Source of the DNA: Arthrobacter cheniae
GTDB lineage: Bacteria; Actinomycetota; Actinomycetes; Actinomycetales; Micrococcaceae
Assembly: GCF_003602275.1 (NCBI RefSeq)
Contig: NZ_QZVT01000002.1
Coordinates: forward strand, 186,001 to 250,000
Reading direction: 5' to 3'
DNA length: 64,000 nucleotides
Part shown: in pieces, positions 9,485 to 17,005 of the stretch
Position numbering within the stretch: the stretch's first letter is position 1
How the letters are laid out: each line of letters begins with the position of its first letter
Notes under the pieces: model-generated
What the model saw: the letters and a program-made list of their open reading frames with translations, nothing else
What the model was told of the DNA's origin: nothing
The model's database searches: none
Program-made: the position numbers and the translations under genes

Positions 9485-9954
9485 GCCGCTCCTGCCTGGC
9501 GCGCGCGGCGGAAGGGAACGGGTGGGCCCTGCCAGGACTGGAGGATGCCCTTCTGCGCAGCAGAGAGGCGGACGGGCCGCCCGGTGCTGCGGCTGACGAG
9601 CACCATGGTGGTCGCCGCTATTGCGCTCGTGATGCTGTTCTCCACCTCCAGCCGGTCCCGGACGGCGTACCCGAGGTCGAAGCTGGATACGCCGACGGCC
9701 GTGATCCACAGGTCGACGGCGGCCGGGACGGTGCTGAAGTTCAGCGGCGCCCGGTACTCGATCTCCTGTCGTCCCACGAGGGTGTAATGGTCCGGGTCGA
9801 TGACTTCCATGAACGACCCACCCGCCTGCGGCTGACTCATGAGGTGCACCCGAGCGTCCTCCAGGAACTGGAAGTACCGCACGTTGTTCACGTGACCGTA
9901 GGAGTCCTCGTCGCCGAAGCGCAGGTGAAGGGGGATGGTGTGGACCGGAGACAT
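9481..9954 (-). CDS. Acyl-CoA thioesterase, hotdog fold (4-hydroxybenzoyl-CoA thioesterase/YbgC type)
   Basis: 157-residue hotdog protein. The N-terminal motif RFGDEDSYGHVNNVRYFQFLEDAR carries the Asp (D of the D-x-x-GHVNN signature) that acts as catalytic base or nucleophile in the 4HBT family. It probably hydrolyses acyl-CoA esters; the chain-length preference cannot be told. It is the first gene of a two-gene minus-strand operon, divergent from tesB across a 185-bp region with a perfect palindrome. Two thioesterases back to back suggest shared regulation. Confidence 0.9.
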   Translation of the reverse strand: MSPVHTIPLHLRFGDEDSYGHVNNVRYFQFLEDARVHLMSQPQAGGSFMEVIDPDHYTLVGRQEIEYRAPLNFSTVPAAVDLWITAVGVSSFDLGYAVRDRLEVENSITSAIAATTMVLVSRSTGRPVRLSAAQKGILQSWQGPPVPFRRARQAGAA

Positions 9955-10069
9955 AGGGCCATCATCTCAAACGCCTGCCTGCCGGATACATTCGGCGGGC
10001 CCCGTCCCGGATCGGTGTGAGGAGGGCCATATGCCTGCGGCGGTATCCGTGTTGAGTGCCGGTGGGGCT

Positions 10070-10090
10070 GCGTCTACTGTCAGTAGACGC
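10070..10090. promoter_or_regulatory. Perfect palindrome in the divergent thioesterase promoter region, candidate operator
   Basis: GCGTCTACTG at 10070-10079 and its exact complement at 10081-10090, separated by 1 nt. It lies 50 bp before the tesB ATG and 115 bp from the divergent thioesterase start. There is no T tract, so it is not a terminator. Size and symmetry fit a TetR- or GntR-type dimer site; the regulator is not in the window. Confidence 0.6.
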
Positions 10091-10139
10091 CCGGAAGCAC
10101 GCGCTTCCATCGCACCTGTCCCCGAGGAGACACCGAACC

Positions 10140-11060
10140 ATGGCAGAACACGCGCCGCCAGCAGAGGCCCCCGACGTCGCGGCACCGACCAAGGACCCGA
10201 CCGCTGCCCTCCTCGATCTTCTCGATCTCAGTTCGGCCGAGGGTGCCCAGACGGATGAAGAGATCTTCGTCGGAACGAGCGCGCGACAGCCGAGCCGCCG
10301 CGTCTTCGGCGGACAGGTCCTCGCCCAATCGCTCATCGCGGCCATGCGCACCGTAGAGCCCACCCGCGACGTCCACTCGATGCACGGGTATTTCCTCCGT
10401 GCCGGCGACGCGGACAAGCCCATCACCTTCGGCGTCCAGCGCCTGCGGGACGGCCGTTCCTTTTCCGCGCGCCGGACGCACGCATACCAGAACGGCGTCC
10501 CCATCCTCTCGATGATCGCCTCCTTCCAGGAACCGGACGACGGCGTCGTCCACCAGGACCCGATGCCCGCGAACGTGCCCGACCCGGAGGACCTCCCGTC
10601 CACGGCGGACCTCCTCGGCGGCTTGGACCATCCCGTCGCCCGCGCCTGGGCCTTCGACCGCCCCTTCGACATCCGGCACATCGATGCGCCGCTGTACCTG
10701 TCGAACGAGGGGTCGAAGGAACCCCGGAACGCGGTGTGGATGCGCAGCCTGGGACCCATGCCGGCTGATCCCAACCTCCACCGGGCCGCCCTGGCCTACG
10801 CGAGCGACTACACCCTGCTGGAGTCGATCCTGCGTCCTCATGGACTCAGCTGGATCCAGAAGGGCATGAGTGTCGCCAGTCTCGATCACGCCATGTGGTG
10901 GCACCGACCCGTGCGCGTCGACGACTGGCTCCTCTATGTGCAGAGCTCTCCCAGTGCCTCCGGCGCCCGCGGACTGGCGGCCGGCCGCATCTACAACCGC
11001 GGCGGAGAGCTCGTGGCAAGCGTGGCCCAGGAGGGCATGGTCCGGATCCCGTCGGCCTGA
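10140..11060 (+). CDS. tesB: Acyl-CoA thioesterase II
   Basis: Double-hotdog thioesterase of 306 residues. Recognisable TesB elements are RVFGGQVLAQSLIAA, VHSMHGYFLRAGD, the DGRSFSARR stretch and the C-terminal MWWHRP region followed by the catalytic-side segment. ATG at 10140 has GAGGAG about 10 nt upstream; the open frame extends to 10056 without support. It would release free fatty acids from acyl-CoA in the cytosol. A perfect 21-bp palindrome upstream may control it. Confidence 0.93.
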   Translation: MAEHAPPAEAPDVAAPTKDPTAALLDLLDLSSAEGAQTDEEIFVGTSARQPSRRVFGGQVLAQSLIAAMRTVEPTRDVHSMHGYFLRAGDADKPITFGVQRLRDGRSFSARRTHAYQNGVPILSMIASFQEPDDGVVHQDPMPANVPDPEDLPSTADLLGGLDHPVARAWAFDRPFDIRHIDAPLYLSNEGSKEPRNAVWMRSLGPMPADPNLHRAALAYASDYTLLESILRPHGLSWIQKGMSVASLDHAMWWHRPVRVDDWLLYVQSSPSASGARGLAAGRIYNRGGELVASVAQEGMVRIPSA

Positions 11061-11099
11061 CGTCGGCTCTGCGCCTCCTGGCTCTGCCTGAGGCGCAGG

Positions 11100-11138
11100 A
11101 AAGGGAAGGACCCGACCGCCGGTCGGGTCCTTCCCTTT
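11100..11138. terminator. Bidirectional terminator between tesB and ettA
   Basis: 18-bp perfect stem (11100-11117 with 11121-11138), 3-nt loop, A-rich on the left foot and T-rich on the right foot. It serves the convergent tesB and ettA genes. Confidence 0.92.
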
Positions 11139-11168
11139 ATTACTGCAGTGTTGCTCTGTAGCCCAGCG

Positions 11169-12851
11169 TCAGTCGCGCGTGAGGCGCCGGTGGGTGACGC
11201 GGTGCGGCTTCGCCGCGTCGGGGCCGAGGCGCTCCACCTTGTTCTGCTCATATGCGTCGAAGTTGCCTTCGAACCAGTACCAGGCGTCCGGGTTCTCCTC
11301 GGTTCCCTCATAGGACAGGATGTGCGTCGCGACCCGGTCGAGGAACCACCGGTCGTGCGAGACGACGACGGCGCAGCCGGGGAATTCCAGCAGCGCGTTC
11401 TCGAGGCTGGAGAGGGTCTCGACGTCGAGGTCGTTGGTCGGTTCGTCGAGAAGCAACAGGTTGCCTCCCTGCTTGAGGGTCATCGCGAGGTTCAGGCGGT
11501 TTCGCTCACCGCCCGACAGCACGCCGGCTTTCTTCTGCTGGTCCGGGCCCTTGAAGCCGAAGGCCGAGACGTAGGCTCGGGACGGCATTTCGACCTGCCC
11601 CACCTGGATGAAGTCGAGTCCGTCGGAGACGACCTCCCACAGGGATTTGTTCGGATCCAGGCCGGCGCGGGACTGGTCGACGTACGAGATCTTGACGGAA
11701 TCGCCGATGCGCAGTTCTCCACCGTCGAGGGGCTCGAGGCCGACGATGGTCTTGAACAGCGTGGTCTTGCCGACACCATTGGGGCCGATGACCCCGACGA
11801 TGCCATTGCGCGGCAGAGAGAAGGACAACCCGTCGATGAGTACCCGCTCGTCGTAGCCCTTCTTCAGTTTGTGCGCCTCGATGACCTGGCTGCCGAGGCG
11901 AGGACCCATGGGGATTTGGATCTCCTCGAAGTCCAGCTTCCGCGTGCGATCGGCTTCCGCTGCCATCTCCTCGTAGCGGTTCAGTCGGGCCTTGGACTTC
12001 GTCTGGCGGCCCTTGGCATTCGAGCGGACCCATTCGAGTTCCTCGGTCAGCCGCCTGGAGAGCTTCTGGTCCTTCTTGCCCTGGACCTCGAGGCGCGCGC
12101 GCTTCTTCTCCAGGTAGGTCGAGTAGTTGCCCTCGTAGGGGTACAGGTGGCCCCGGTCCACCTCGGCGATCCATTCGGCGACGTGGTCGAGGAAGTACCG
12201 GTCGTGGGTGACGGCCAGGACGGCGCCGGCGTAGGACTTGAGGTGCTGCTCCAGCCAGAGCACGCTCTCGGCGTCCAGGTGGTTGGTGGGTTCGTCGAGG
12301 AGCAGGAGGTCCGGTTTCTGCAGGAGGAGCTTGCAGAGCGCCACGCGCCGGCGTTCACCACCGGAGAGGACACGGACATCGGCGTCCGGCGGCGGACAAC
12401 GCAGGGCGTCCATGGCCTGCTCCAGCTGGGAATCGAGGTCCCAGGCGTCGGCTGCGTCGATTGCTTCCTGCAGCTTGCCCATCTCGTCGAGCAGTGTGTC
12501 GTAATCGGCGTCCGGGTTCGCCATCTCCTCGGAGATCGCGTTGAACCGCTCGATCTTCCCGTAGATCTCACCGACGCCCTCCTGGACGTTGCCGAGTACG
12601 GTCTTCTCCTCGTTGAGGGGCGGTTCCTGCAGGAGTATGCCCACTGAATAGCCTGCGCTGAGGCGCGCCTCACCGTTCGACGGCGTATCGAGGCCCGCCA
12701 TGATTTTCAGGATGGTGGACTTACCGGAGCCATTCGGTCCGACGACACCGATCTTCGCGCCGGGGAAGAACGACATGCTGACGTCGTCGAGGATTACTTT
12801 GTCGCCAACAGCCTTGCGGGTCTTGGTCATTGTGTAGATAAATTCCGCCAT
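11169..12851 (-). CDS. ettA: ABC-F translation factor EttA (energy-dependent translational throttle A)
   Basis: Soluble twin-ATPase ABC-F protein of 560 residues that binds the ribosomal E site and gates the first elongation step according to ATP/ADP level. It has no membrane domain. Walker A motifs GPNGSGKST and GPNGVGKTT, ABC signatures LSGGERRRV and LSGGERNRL, and two Walker B-type LLLLDEPTNHLD/LLLLDEPTNDLD sites are present. The linker between them is the P-site interacting region. The opening AEFIYTMTKTRKAVGDK is the usual EttA N-terminus. It reads alone, with a bidirectional terminator behind it. Confidence 0.96.
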   Translation of the reverse strand: MAEFIYTMTKTRKAVGDKVILDDVSMSFFPGAKIGVVGPNGSGKSTILKIMAGLDTPSNGEARLSAGYSVGILLQEPPLNEEKTVLGNVQEGVGEIYGKIERFNAISEEMANPDADYDTLLDEMGKLQEAIDAADAWDLDSQLEQAMDALRCPPPDADVRVLSGGERRRVALCKLLLQKPDLLLLDEPTNHLDAESVLWLEQHLKSYAGAVLAVTHDRYFLDHVAEWIAEVDRGHLYPYEGNYSTYLEKKRARLEVQGKKDQKLSRRLTEELEWVRSNAKGRQTKSKARLNRYEEMAAEADRTRKLDFEEIQIPMGPRLGSQVIEAHKLKKGYDERVLIDGLSFSLPRNGIVGVIGPNGVGKTTLFKTIVGLEPLDGGELRIGDSVKISYVDQSRAGLDPNKSLWEVVSDGLDFIQVGQVEMPSRAYVSAFGFKGPDQQKKAGVLSGGERNRLNLAMTLKQGGNLLLLDEPTNDLDVETLSSLENALLEFPGCAVVVSHDRWFLDRVATHILSYEGTEENPDAWYWFEGNFDAYEQNKVERLGPDAAKPHRVTHRRLTRD

Positions 12852-12948
12852 GAGTCCAAGGCTAGTGGTTGCCTACCGTGTTCTCACACTTGGGCGGCTC
12901 ACCCTGCCCGGCGGGGACCGCCACCCTGCTCCGCGGAAGGAGTCCGCA

Positions 12949-13545
12949 TCAGCGCTGATCACCGACAAAGCACCCCCCGGACGCGAGGGCCGGGAGCACC
13001 ACCGCCGAGACGACACCCTCGCGTACCTCGCCGAAGACGCAGCGCCCGGCCACCAGACCGGCACCCTGGATGGCATCCACGTCGAGTCCCGTCGGCGTGC
13101 GGTCGATCGACACCTCCACGAGTTCCGGAACAGCTCCGGCGTCCGCAAATCCCTGTTCGATGGCTGCCCCGACGTCCTCACGCGTCACCGTACCCCCGCT
13201 ATCAGCGAGGCCCTGCAGCGCCGACCGGACGGAAGCGGCGACCGGTGCGGCGTCCCTGTCCGAAGATGACGGCAGAGGAGGGGCCGCTGTGAGGCCGGGG
13301 TCGGAGGAGGGCGATGGAGGCGATGAAACGGATGGAGTCGCGACATCCGCACCGGACTCCTGGGGAGCCGGCGCTGCTTCGGCCTCCCCTGTCGTCATCA
13401 CCGGACCGTCGGCAGCCGGGGCAGGAGCGAAGTCCCTAGCCGCAGTGCAGGATGAGAGCACGACAAGGGCCGCTGCACACGAGACGACCACGCGCAGGAT
13501 GCTGCAAGGTCGGCGAAGGGGACGTGCTGGCGCGGCTATGATCAC
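12949..13545 (-). CDS. Putative lipoprotein with a conserved actinobacterial C-terminal domain
   Basis: 198-residue exported protein. The GTG start at 13543-13545 is preceded by AGGATGAGAAG. An Arg-rich n-region and hydrophobic core end in a lipobox LSSC with Cys33 as the lipidation site. Residues 34-105 are a Ser/Pro/Ala linker, and the C-terminal 90 residues form a compact domain with two Cys (GRCVFG and GGCFVG). This resembles small lipoproteins of Arthrobacter carrying a DUF of unknown function (DUF6993 from memory, unverified). A further in-frame extension upstream gives a poor signal peptide. Confidence 0.72.
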   Translation of the reverse strand: MIIAAPARPLRRPCSILRVVVSCAAALVVLSSCTAARDFAPAPAADGPVMTTGEAEAAPAPQESGADVATPSVSSPPSPSSDPGLTAAPPLPSSSDRDAAPVAASVRSALQGLADSGGTVTREDVGAAIEQGFADAGAVPELVEVSIDRTPTGLDVDAIQGAGLVAGRCVFGEVREGVVSAVVLPALASGGCFVGDQR

Positions 13546-13659
13546 CTTCTCATCCTGCCACGCGCCTCCGGGAGCGCTCATCGGCGCTCCTTGGAGGCAG
13601 ACCGCGGCGGGCCCCATGGCCCTCCCACCACCCCGCCTGACGGCGTCGTGCATGCTCGA

Positions 13660-14265
13660 CTAGAACGGGACGGACGCTGCGTCCACGAGGTCCTGCCGCC
13701 TGGCCGCCTCGTGTCCCTCGGATGATGGTCCCGTCCCGCCCTCCGCATCACCTATTGCTCCTTCATCCGCGTCGACGATCGACCCGTCGATCTCACCCGT
13801 CGCGGGGTCGACGCCGCCGGGAAGCCCATCGGGACCACTGTCCTGAGTGGCCGGATCGACGAGTTGATCATCGGCGTGCGCTACGGAGGGTGCCTCTGCC
13901 CTATCCGTGGCCGTCCGCCTGAAGTTCGCCGTACCCCACATGAGGTCGTGACCCGCCGTGTCGGCGTCGATCTCCACCGACGTTCCCGTACGGCCGTCCG
14001 CATTGATCCACGGCCGGACCTTGAGGCGACCGGTGACGATCACGCGGTCGCCCTTCTTGATGCTCACTCCGGCATTGGTGGCCAGCTGCCGGAACATCGA
14101 GACGGAGTACCAGTTGGTGTGCCCGTCCACCCACGCGTTGGCCTCCCTGTCGAAGCGACGTTCCGTGGAGCACATGCGGAACCCTGTGATCGGTAGTCCG
14201 CTCTGCGCCAGTGTCACGCGCACCTCTGTTGCGACGTAGCCCCGCACGGTGATGATGTCAGTCAT
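13660..14265 (-). CDS. ssb: Single-stranded DNA-binding protein, chromosomal paralogue
   Basis: OB-fold SSB of 201 residues. The first 110 residues hold the fold: ITVRGYVATEVRV, WYSVSMFRQLATNA, GDRVIVTGRLKVRPW. A long acidic, disordered tail of 90 residues ends in ASVPF, close to but weaker than the canonical DDDIPF interaction tip. It is away from rpsF-rpsR, so it is likely the accessory SSB (SsbB type) and not the replicative one. ATG at 14263-14265 has GGAAGGA upstream. It is divergent from the DUF6098-like gene; 14266-14475 is their shared promoter region. Confidence 0.92.
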   Translation of the reverse strand: MTDIITVRGYVATEVRVTLAQSGLPITGFRMCSTERRFDREANAWVDGHTNWYSVSMFRQLATNAGVSIKKGDRVIVTGRLKVRPWINADGRTGTSVEIDADTAGHDLMWGTANFRRTATDRAEAPSVAHADDQLVDPATQDSGPDGLPGGVDPATGEIDGSIVDADEGAIGDAEGGTGPSSEGHEAARRQDLVDAASVPF

Positions 14266-14475
14266 GATGTGTCCTTCCGTTGGTCTGGAGGACGGTGTGG
14301 CACCGGCCCGGGTCCAGTCTCGGCTCCCGGTCGGGGACCACGTCCGTGCGTGGGTCCTATGTTGATAACCCGCCAGGGCGGGATCCTTGGTACGCCAACC
14401 CTGCGAGGTTCGGAAGCACTTCTTCCCGGAATTCACGGCTTGAGCCTGATCCGGCTGTCTTCCTAGCGTGGAGAC

Positions 14476-14919
14476 ATGGATACCGCATCGCGCCCCCGGA
14501 CCACGGACACCGGGGCAAGGGTCATCGGGAGCCTCGACGAGCTGGGGGAGATCGTGCAGGGCGACGAGCCCGTGTACCTTCGCTACTCCTGCGGGTTCGC
14601 GGCGGATAGGGATTCGACGAGCAAGGACGGCGAGAGCGGCCTGACCCTGCCGGGGCTCTCTGTCAATCCCCTCACTCCCGAGCAGTGGTGGACACGACCG
14701 ATGCAGGACTGGCTTGCCCGACAGATCTGCCAGTACCGGCATCTGGCGGAGGAAGAGGACCGTTTTCCCTGGATCCTCACGGGCACGTGCGTGGGCCGGG
14801 GGCCCGACTGCGAGCCGCTGCTCACCGACGTGACGCCTCTCGGTCGCCTGCACGACCGGCTGCTGCACGAAGCGGAAAAGGTGTACGACGAGAGGTTCGA
14901 TACAGGGAACCAGCCCTAG
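14476..14919 (+). CDS. DUF6098-like hypothetical protein
   Basis: 147 residues, soluble. Recognisable features are the N-terminal LDELGEIVQGDEPVYLRYSCG, the SGLTLPGLSVNPLTPEQWW block and CQYRHL in the middle, as in small Micrococcaceae proteins annotated DUF6098 (from memory, unverified). Function is unknown. It is followed by a strong terminator and then directly by the distal attachment site of the tRNA-Arg island, so it is the last chromosomal gene before the element. Confidence 0.7.
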   Translation: MDTASRPRTTDTGARVIGSLDELGEIVQGDEPVYLRYSCGFAADRDSTSKDGESGLTLPGLSVNPLTPEQWWTRPMQDWLARQICQYRHLAEEEDRFPWILTGTCVGRGPDCEPLLTDVTPLGRLHDRLLHEAEKVYDERFDTGNQP

Positions 14920-14939
14920 GCGTCCACTCCTGAATCGGG

Positions 14940-14971
14940 AAAGGACCGGACGCATCGGCGTCCGGTCCTTT
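14940..14971 (+). terminator. Rho-independent terminator before the island
   Basis: 14-bp perfect stem (14940-14953 with 14958-14971), loop ATCG, A-rich left foot and TTTT on the right. It ends the DUF6098-like gene and insulates the island. Confidence 0.92.
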
Positions 14972-14976
14972 TCACT

Positions 14977-15016
14977 GTGCCCCCGGCAGGATTCGAACCT
15001 GCGACCAGAGGATTAG
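14977..15016 (+). repeat. Distal attachment site (att core), copy of the tRNA-Arg 3' part
   Basis: 40 bp identical to 24950-24989, covering the tRNA 3' end through the T arm, variable loop and anticodon 3' strand up to GATTAG. The flanks diverge immediately outside on both sides. It marks the left end of the integrated element. Confidence 0.95.
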
Positions 15017-15112
15017 CAGGAAGCGCTACGCGCAGATACGTTCTAGCGCGCGTAAGCCCGCTACTTTCCTGCAATCACGGGGCTGAACAGGGTATCCGCA
15101 CTTCTGCCTGCC

Positions 15113-15170
15113 CGTGTCGATCCGTCCCGATACGTGTCGATACGCGGGGTTTCCGGTGGGTAAGCGGTGG
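15113..15170 (+). promoter_or_regulatory. Candidate integrase arm-type sites, left end
   Basis: Two copies of CGTGTCGAT (15113-15121 and 15133-15141), 20 bp apart, are followed by CGGTGGGTA-AG-CGGTGG at 15154-15170. A near copy of the last motif lies on the same strand near the other end (24862-24878). Paired repeats inside both att cores fit arm-binding sites of a tyrosine integrase or Xis sites. The rest of 15017-15191 holds no gene. Confidence 0.5.
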
Positions 15171-15191
15171 GCGGCGTCCACTCCTGAGTGC

Positions 15192-15416
15192 CTAACTGAG
15201 GTCCCTCATTCGTCCGGTCATCAGAGCGATGTCCGTTCCAAGCTTCACGGCTTCCTCGGGGGTTAGCTCCACCTCGACGTCGACGTGGAGCCGGAGACCC
15301 ACCCCCGTAGTCCAGGCAAGGGCGAGGAAGTAGCCGTCACTGATCGTTGGACCCCAGTAGACATTCCCGTTATCCGCGTCCTGTGTGAATCCATCTGGTG
15401 CAGTGGTGAGACCCAT
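15192..15416 (-). CDS. Small protein of a family duplicated within the island
   Basis: 74 residues with an excellent ribosome site (AAAGGAG then 8 nt to ATG). It shares its layout with the protein at 22038-22403: FTQDADNGNVYWGP here, FTQDPDNPNLWWGP there, followed by a two-strand region and a helix near ELTPEEAVKLGTDIAL. No known domain recognised; acidic, no membrane segment. It is the gene closest to the left att. Two copies in one small element suggest a function that the element needs, or a dimerising partner pair. Confidence 0.75.
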   Translation of the reverse strand: MGLTTAPDGFTQDADNGNVYWGPTISDGYFLALAWTTGVGLRLHVDVEVELTPEEAVKLGTDIALMTGRMRDLS

Positions 15417-15588
15417 TGTTGTTCTCCTTTAGTGAGACCCCCTGAGCGGGCTGGTGAGCTCACTGAACACCCCTGAATAAGTCCGCGCAAGCCCGGCATG
15501 CCATACGGAATGATCCATTCCATACAGCCGCTTCTTGCGTGGATCTTGCCTAATTCCTGATCTATCCGACCCCTGTCCAACATTCGAT

Positions 15589-16422
15589 CTAGCGTCCCCA
15601 GTCCTTCTTCAAGTTTGACGGTAGGGGTGCTCCGTCCATGTACCCGCGCATGGTCCTAGCAGAGGCTTCGTGCCCGTACTTCTCGAGCTTCTCGATCGCC
15701 AGGGTTAGGAGCTGTCGCAGCTTTGCGGCTTCGGCCCGGGTGTCAGCGAGGACCTGCCACTGCTCGGGCTTGTCCCCGCCGGCCCACTGCCTGAGGTATC
15801 GCCATGAGGTGAGTTTCACTTCCTCGCGCTCAAACTCACTTGGATGCTTGGGCCTTCCATTCCTCAGGAGATGGTTTCGCACCTCCTCCTCTCGCCACTG
15901 GGCTTCCTGCTGCTCCACTAAGCGCAGGATCTTGTCCGAGCTCCCGGCCACCAACGCTTTCACGATGGATAGGGTGACGTCCGTTGGTACGAAGTAGCCG
16001 CGGGCCGACCGATAGGAGTGTTCACTGTGGGGAACGCTGCATCCGATGGCCTGCTCGAGAGCGCCAACATCGTAGATGAGACTGACGCCGTTGCGGTCCA
16101 TTGCGTACTCCATGACGCCGGGCTCGAGGAGCTCATCGACAGCCCACCCGAAGGCCTCCACGAGACCCTCGCTGGCGGTTGGTGATGCCGCGGTCAGTTG
16201 CGCCCAGTTCGCTTCGTCCTGACGGCGCTGGTCCACGTCCGCCCAGAGGACCTGCAGGCGCTGCGGTGGCACCCACTCCTCCGCCTGATCCTGTCCCTCC
16301 GCGAGGAACCGAACGAGGACCCTTTTCGCTTGCCGGCCTCGGCCCTGCCTGACGAACTCCACCTGCTCGAAGTCGCCCTTCGCGCCCTGCCTATAACCGT
16401 AGCGCTGGCCCTCCTCAAGCAT
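15589..16422 (-). CDS. Hypothetical protein with N-terminal small beta-barrel-like segment
   Basis: 277 residues from ATG 16420-16422, which overlaps the stop of the upstream membrane-protein gene by 8 nt; a longer frame to 16554 would lie inside that gene. The first 55 residues (Val/Arg/Glu strands ending EEWVPPQRLQVLW) look like an SH3/Tudor-like barrel seen in actinophage proteins of unknown role. The rest is helical and charged, with two conserved-looking blocks around SYRSARGYFVPTDVT and LTSWRYLRQWAGGD. No enzyme motif is visible. With its coupled membrane partner it occupies the accessory position of the island, where satellites carry cargo such as immunity or interference genes. Confidence 0.72.
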   Translation of the reverse strand: MLEEGQRYGYRQGAKGDFEQVEFVRQGRGRQAKRVLVRFLAEGQDQAEEWVPPQRLQVLWADVDQRRQDEANWAQLTAASPTASEGLVEAFGWAVDELLEPGVMEYAMDRNGVSLIYDVGALEQAIGCSVPHSEHSYRSARGYFVPTDVTLSIVKALVAGSSDKILRLVEQQEAQWREEEVRNHLLRNGRPKHPSEFEREEVKLTSWRYLRQWAGGDKPEQWQVLADTRAEAAKLRQLLTLAIEKLEKYGHEASARTMRGYMDGAPLPSNLKKDWGR

Positions 16423-16921
16423 CCGGCGCCACAGGGTACTTTTTCGGCTGTCCCGTGGCGAGAGCCTCGATCGATGCGAGGATGTCGGCTGCCAAGAGGT
16501 CACCGGGGAACGGCAATCGATCTCCCCAAGCCTCATGAGTCCGCCAAGGGTCAATGCCGATTGCCCATTCGTGGGGATCGATGTTGATCGTGTCCGAGGG
16601 TTCGCTGCGGCGGAGCAAAATGGTGTACTGCCGGGGTATCTGCGCGATGAGAACGGGTAGCTTCAGTTCGGCACGATACTGACGATTTGCCTCTTCAGAG
16701 GTTTCCATGGCGATGCGCGAGCTGCGGACCCTTTCGCGGCCGAGCAGTGTTGTGAGGACCTCCTCGAGAAGGCTTATGACGCGGCGGTCCCGAGCGTCTT
16801 TCTCCCGCCTCTGCTCATCCTGCCGGCGCAAGATGATGTCGCGCCCTAAGATCCATAGCGCGACTAGAGTCGCCGCGAGAGTAGCAATAGCAGACAGCGC
16901 GTCCCAGCCCCCAGATTCCAT
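16415..16921 (-). CDS. Hypothetical membrane-anchored protein
   Basis: 168 residues. A single membrane segment near residues 8-27 (ALSAIATLAATLVALWILG) is followed by a basic, coiled-coil-like stretch (LRRQDEQRREKDARDRR) and a cytoplasmic domain of about 120 residues with no known motif. It is translated just ahead of, and overlapping, the 277-residue gene. A terminator-like hairpin separates the pair from the tail-fibre-like gene, so they may form their own unit. The ribosome site is weak. A membrane sensor plus cytoplasmic partner would fit an exclusion or defence pair, but that is a guess. Confidence 0.7.
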   Translation of the reverse strand: MESGGWDALSAIATLAATLVALWILGRDIILRRQDEQRREKDARDRRVISLLEEVLTTLLGRERVRSSRIAMETSEEANRQYRAELKLPVLIAQIPRQYTILLRRSEPSDTINIDPHEWAIGIDPWRTHEAWGDRLPFPGDLLAADILASIEALATGQPKKYPVAPDA

Positions 16922-16945
16922 TCGGGCATCATGTCACAACGACGC

Positions 16946-16977
16946 TGGCGCCCCACCTCCGAAGAGATGGGGCGCCA
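16946..16977 (-). terminator. Hairpin separating the structural-type genes from the distal gene pair
   Basis: 10-bp perfect GC-rich stem (TGGCGCCCCA at 16946-16955 with its complement at 16968-16977) and a 12-nt loop, just downstream of the tail-fibre-like gene on the minus strand. No U tract. Confidence 0.6.
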
Positions 16978-17005
16978 ATGCACTAAGCCGGATTTATGGG
17001 TGAAG

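Noticed and set aside
14977..15016. A second tRNA-Arg gene
   Set aside because: Only the 3' part is present; the 5' half is absent, so it is the distal att site.
15263..15583. A 106-codon minus-strand frame overlapping the left-end island gene
   Set aside because: The overlapping 74-residue frame has a perfect ribosome site and a paralogue in the island; this one has neither.
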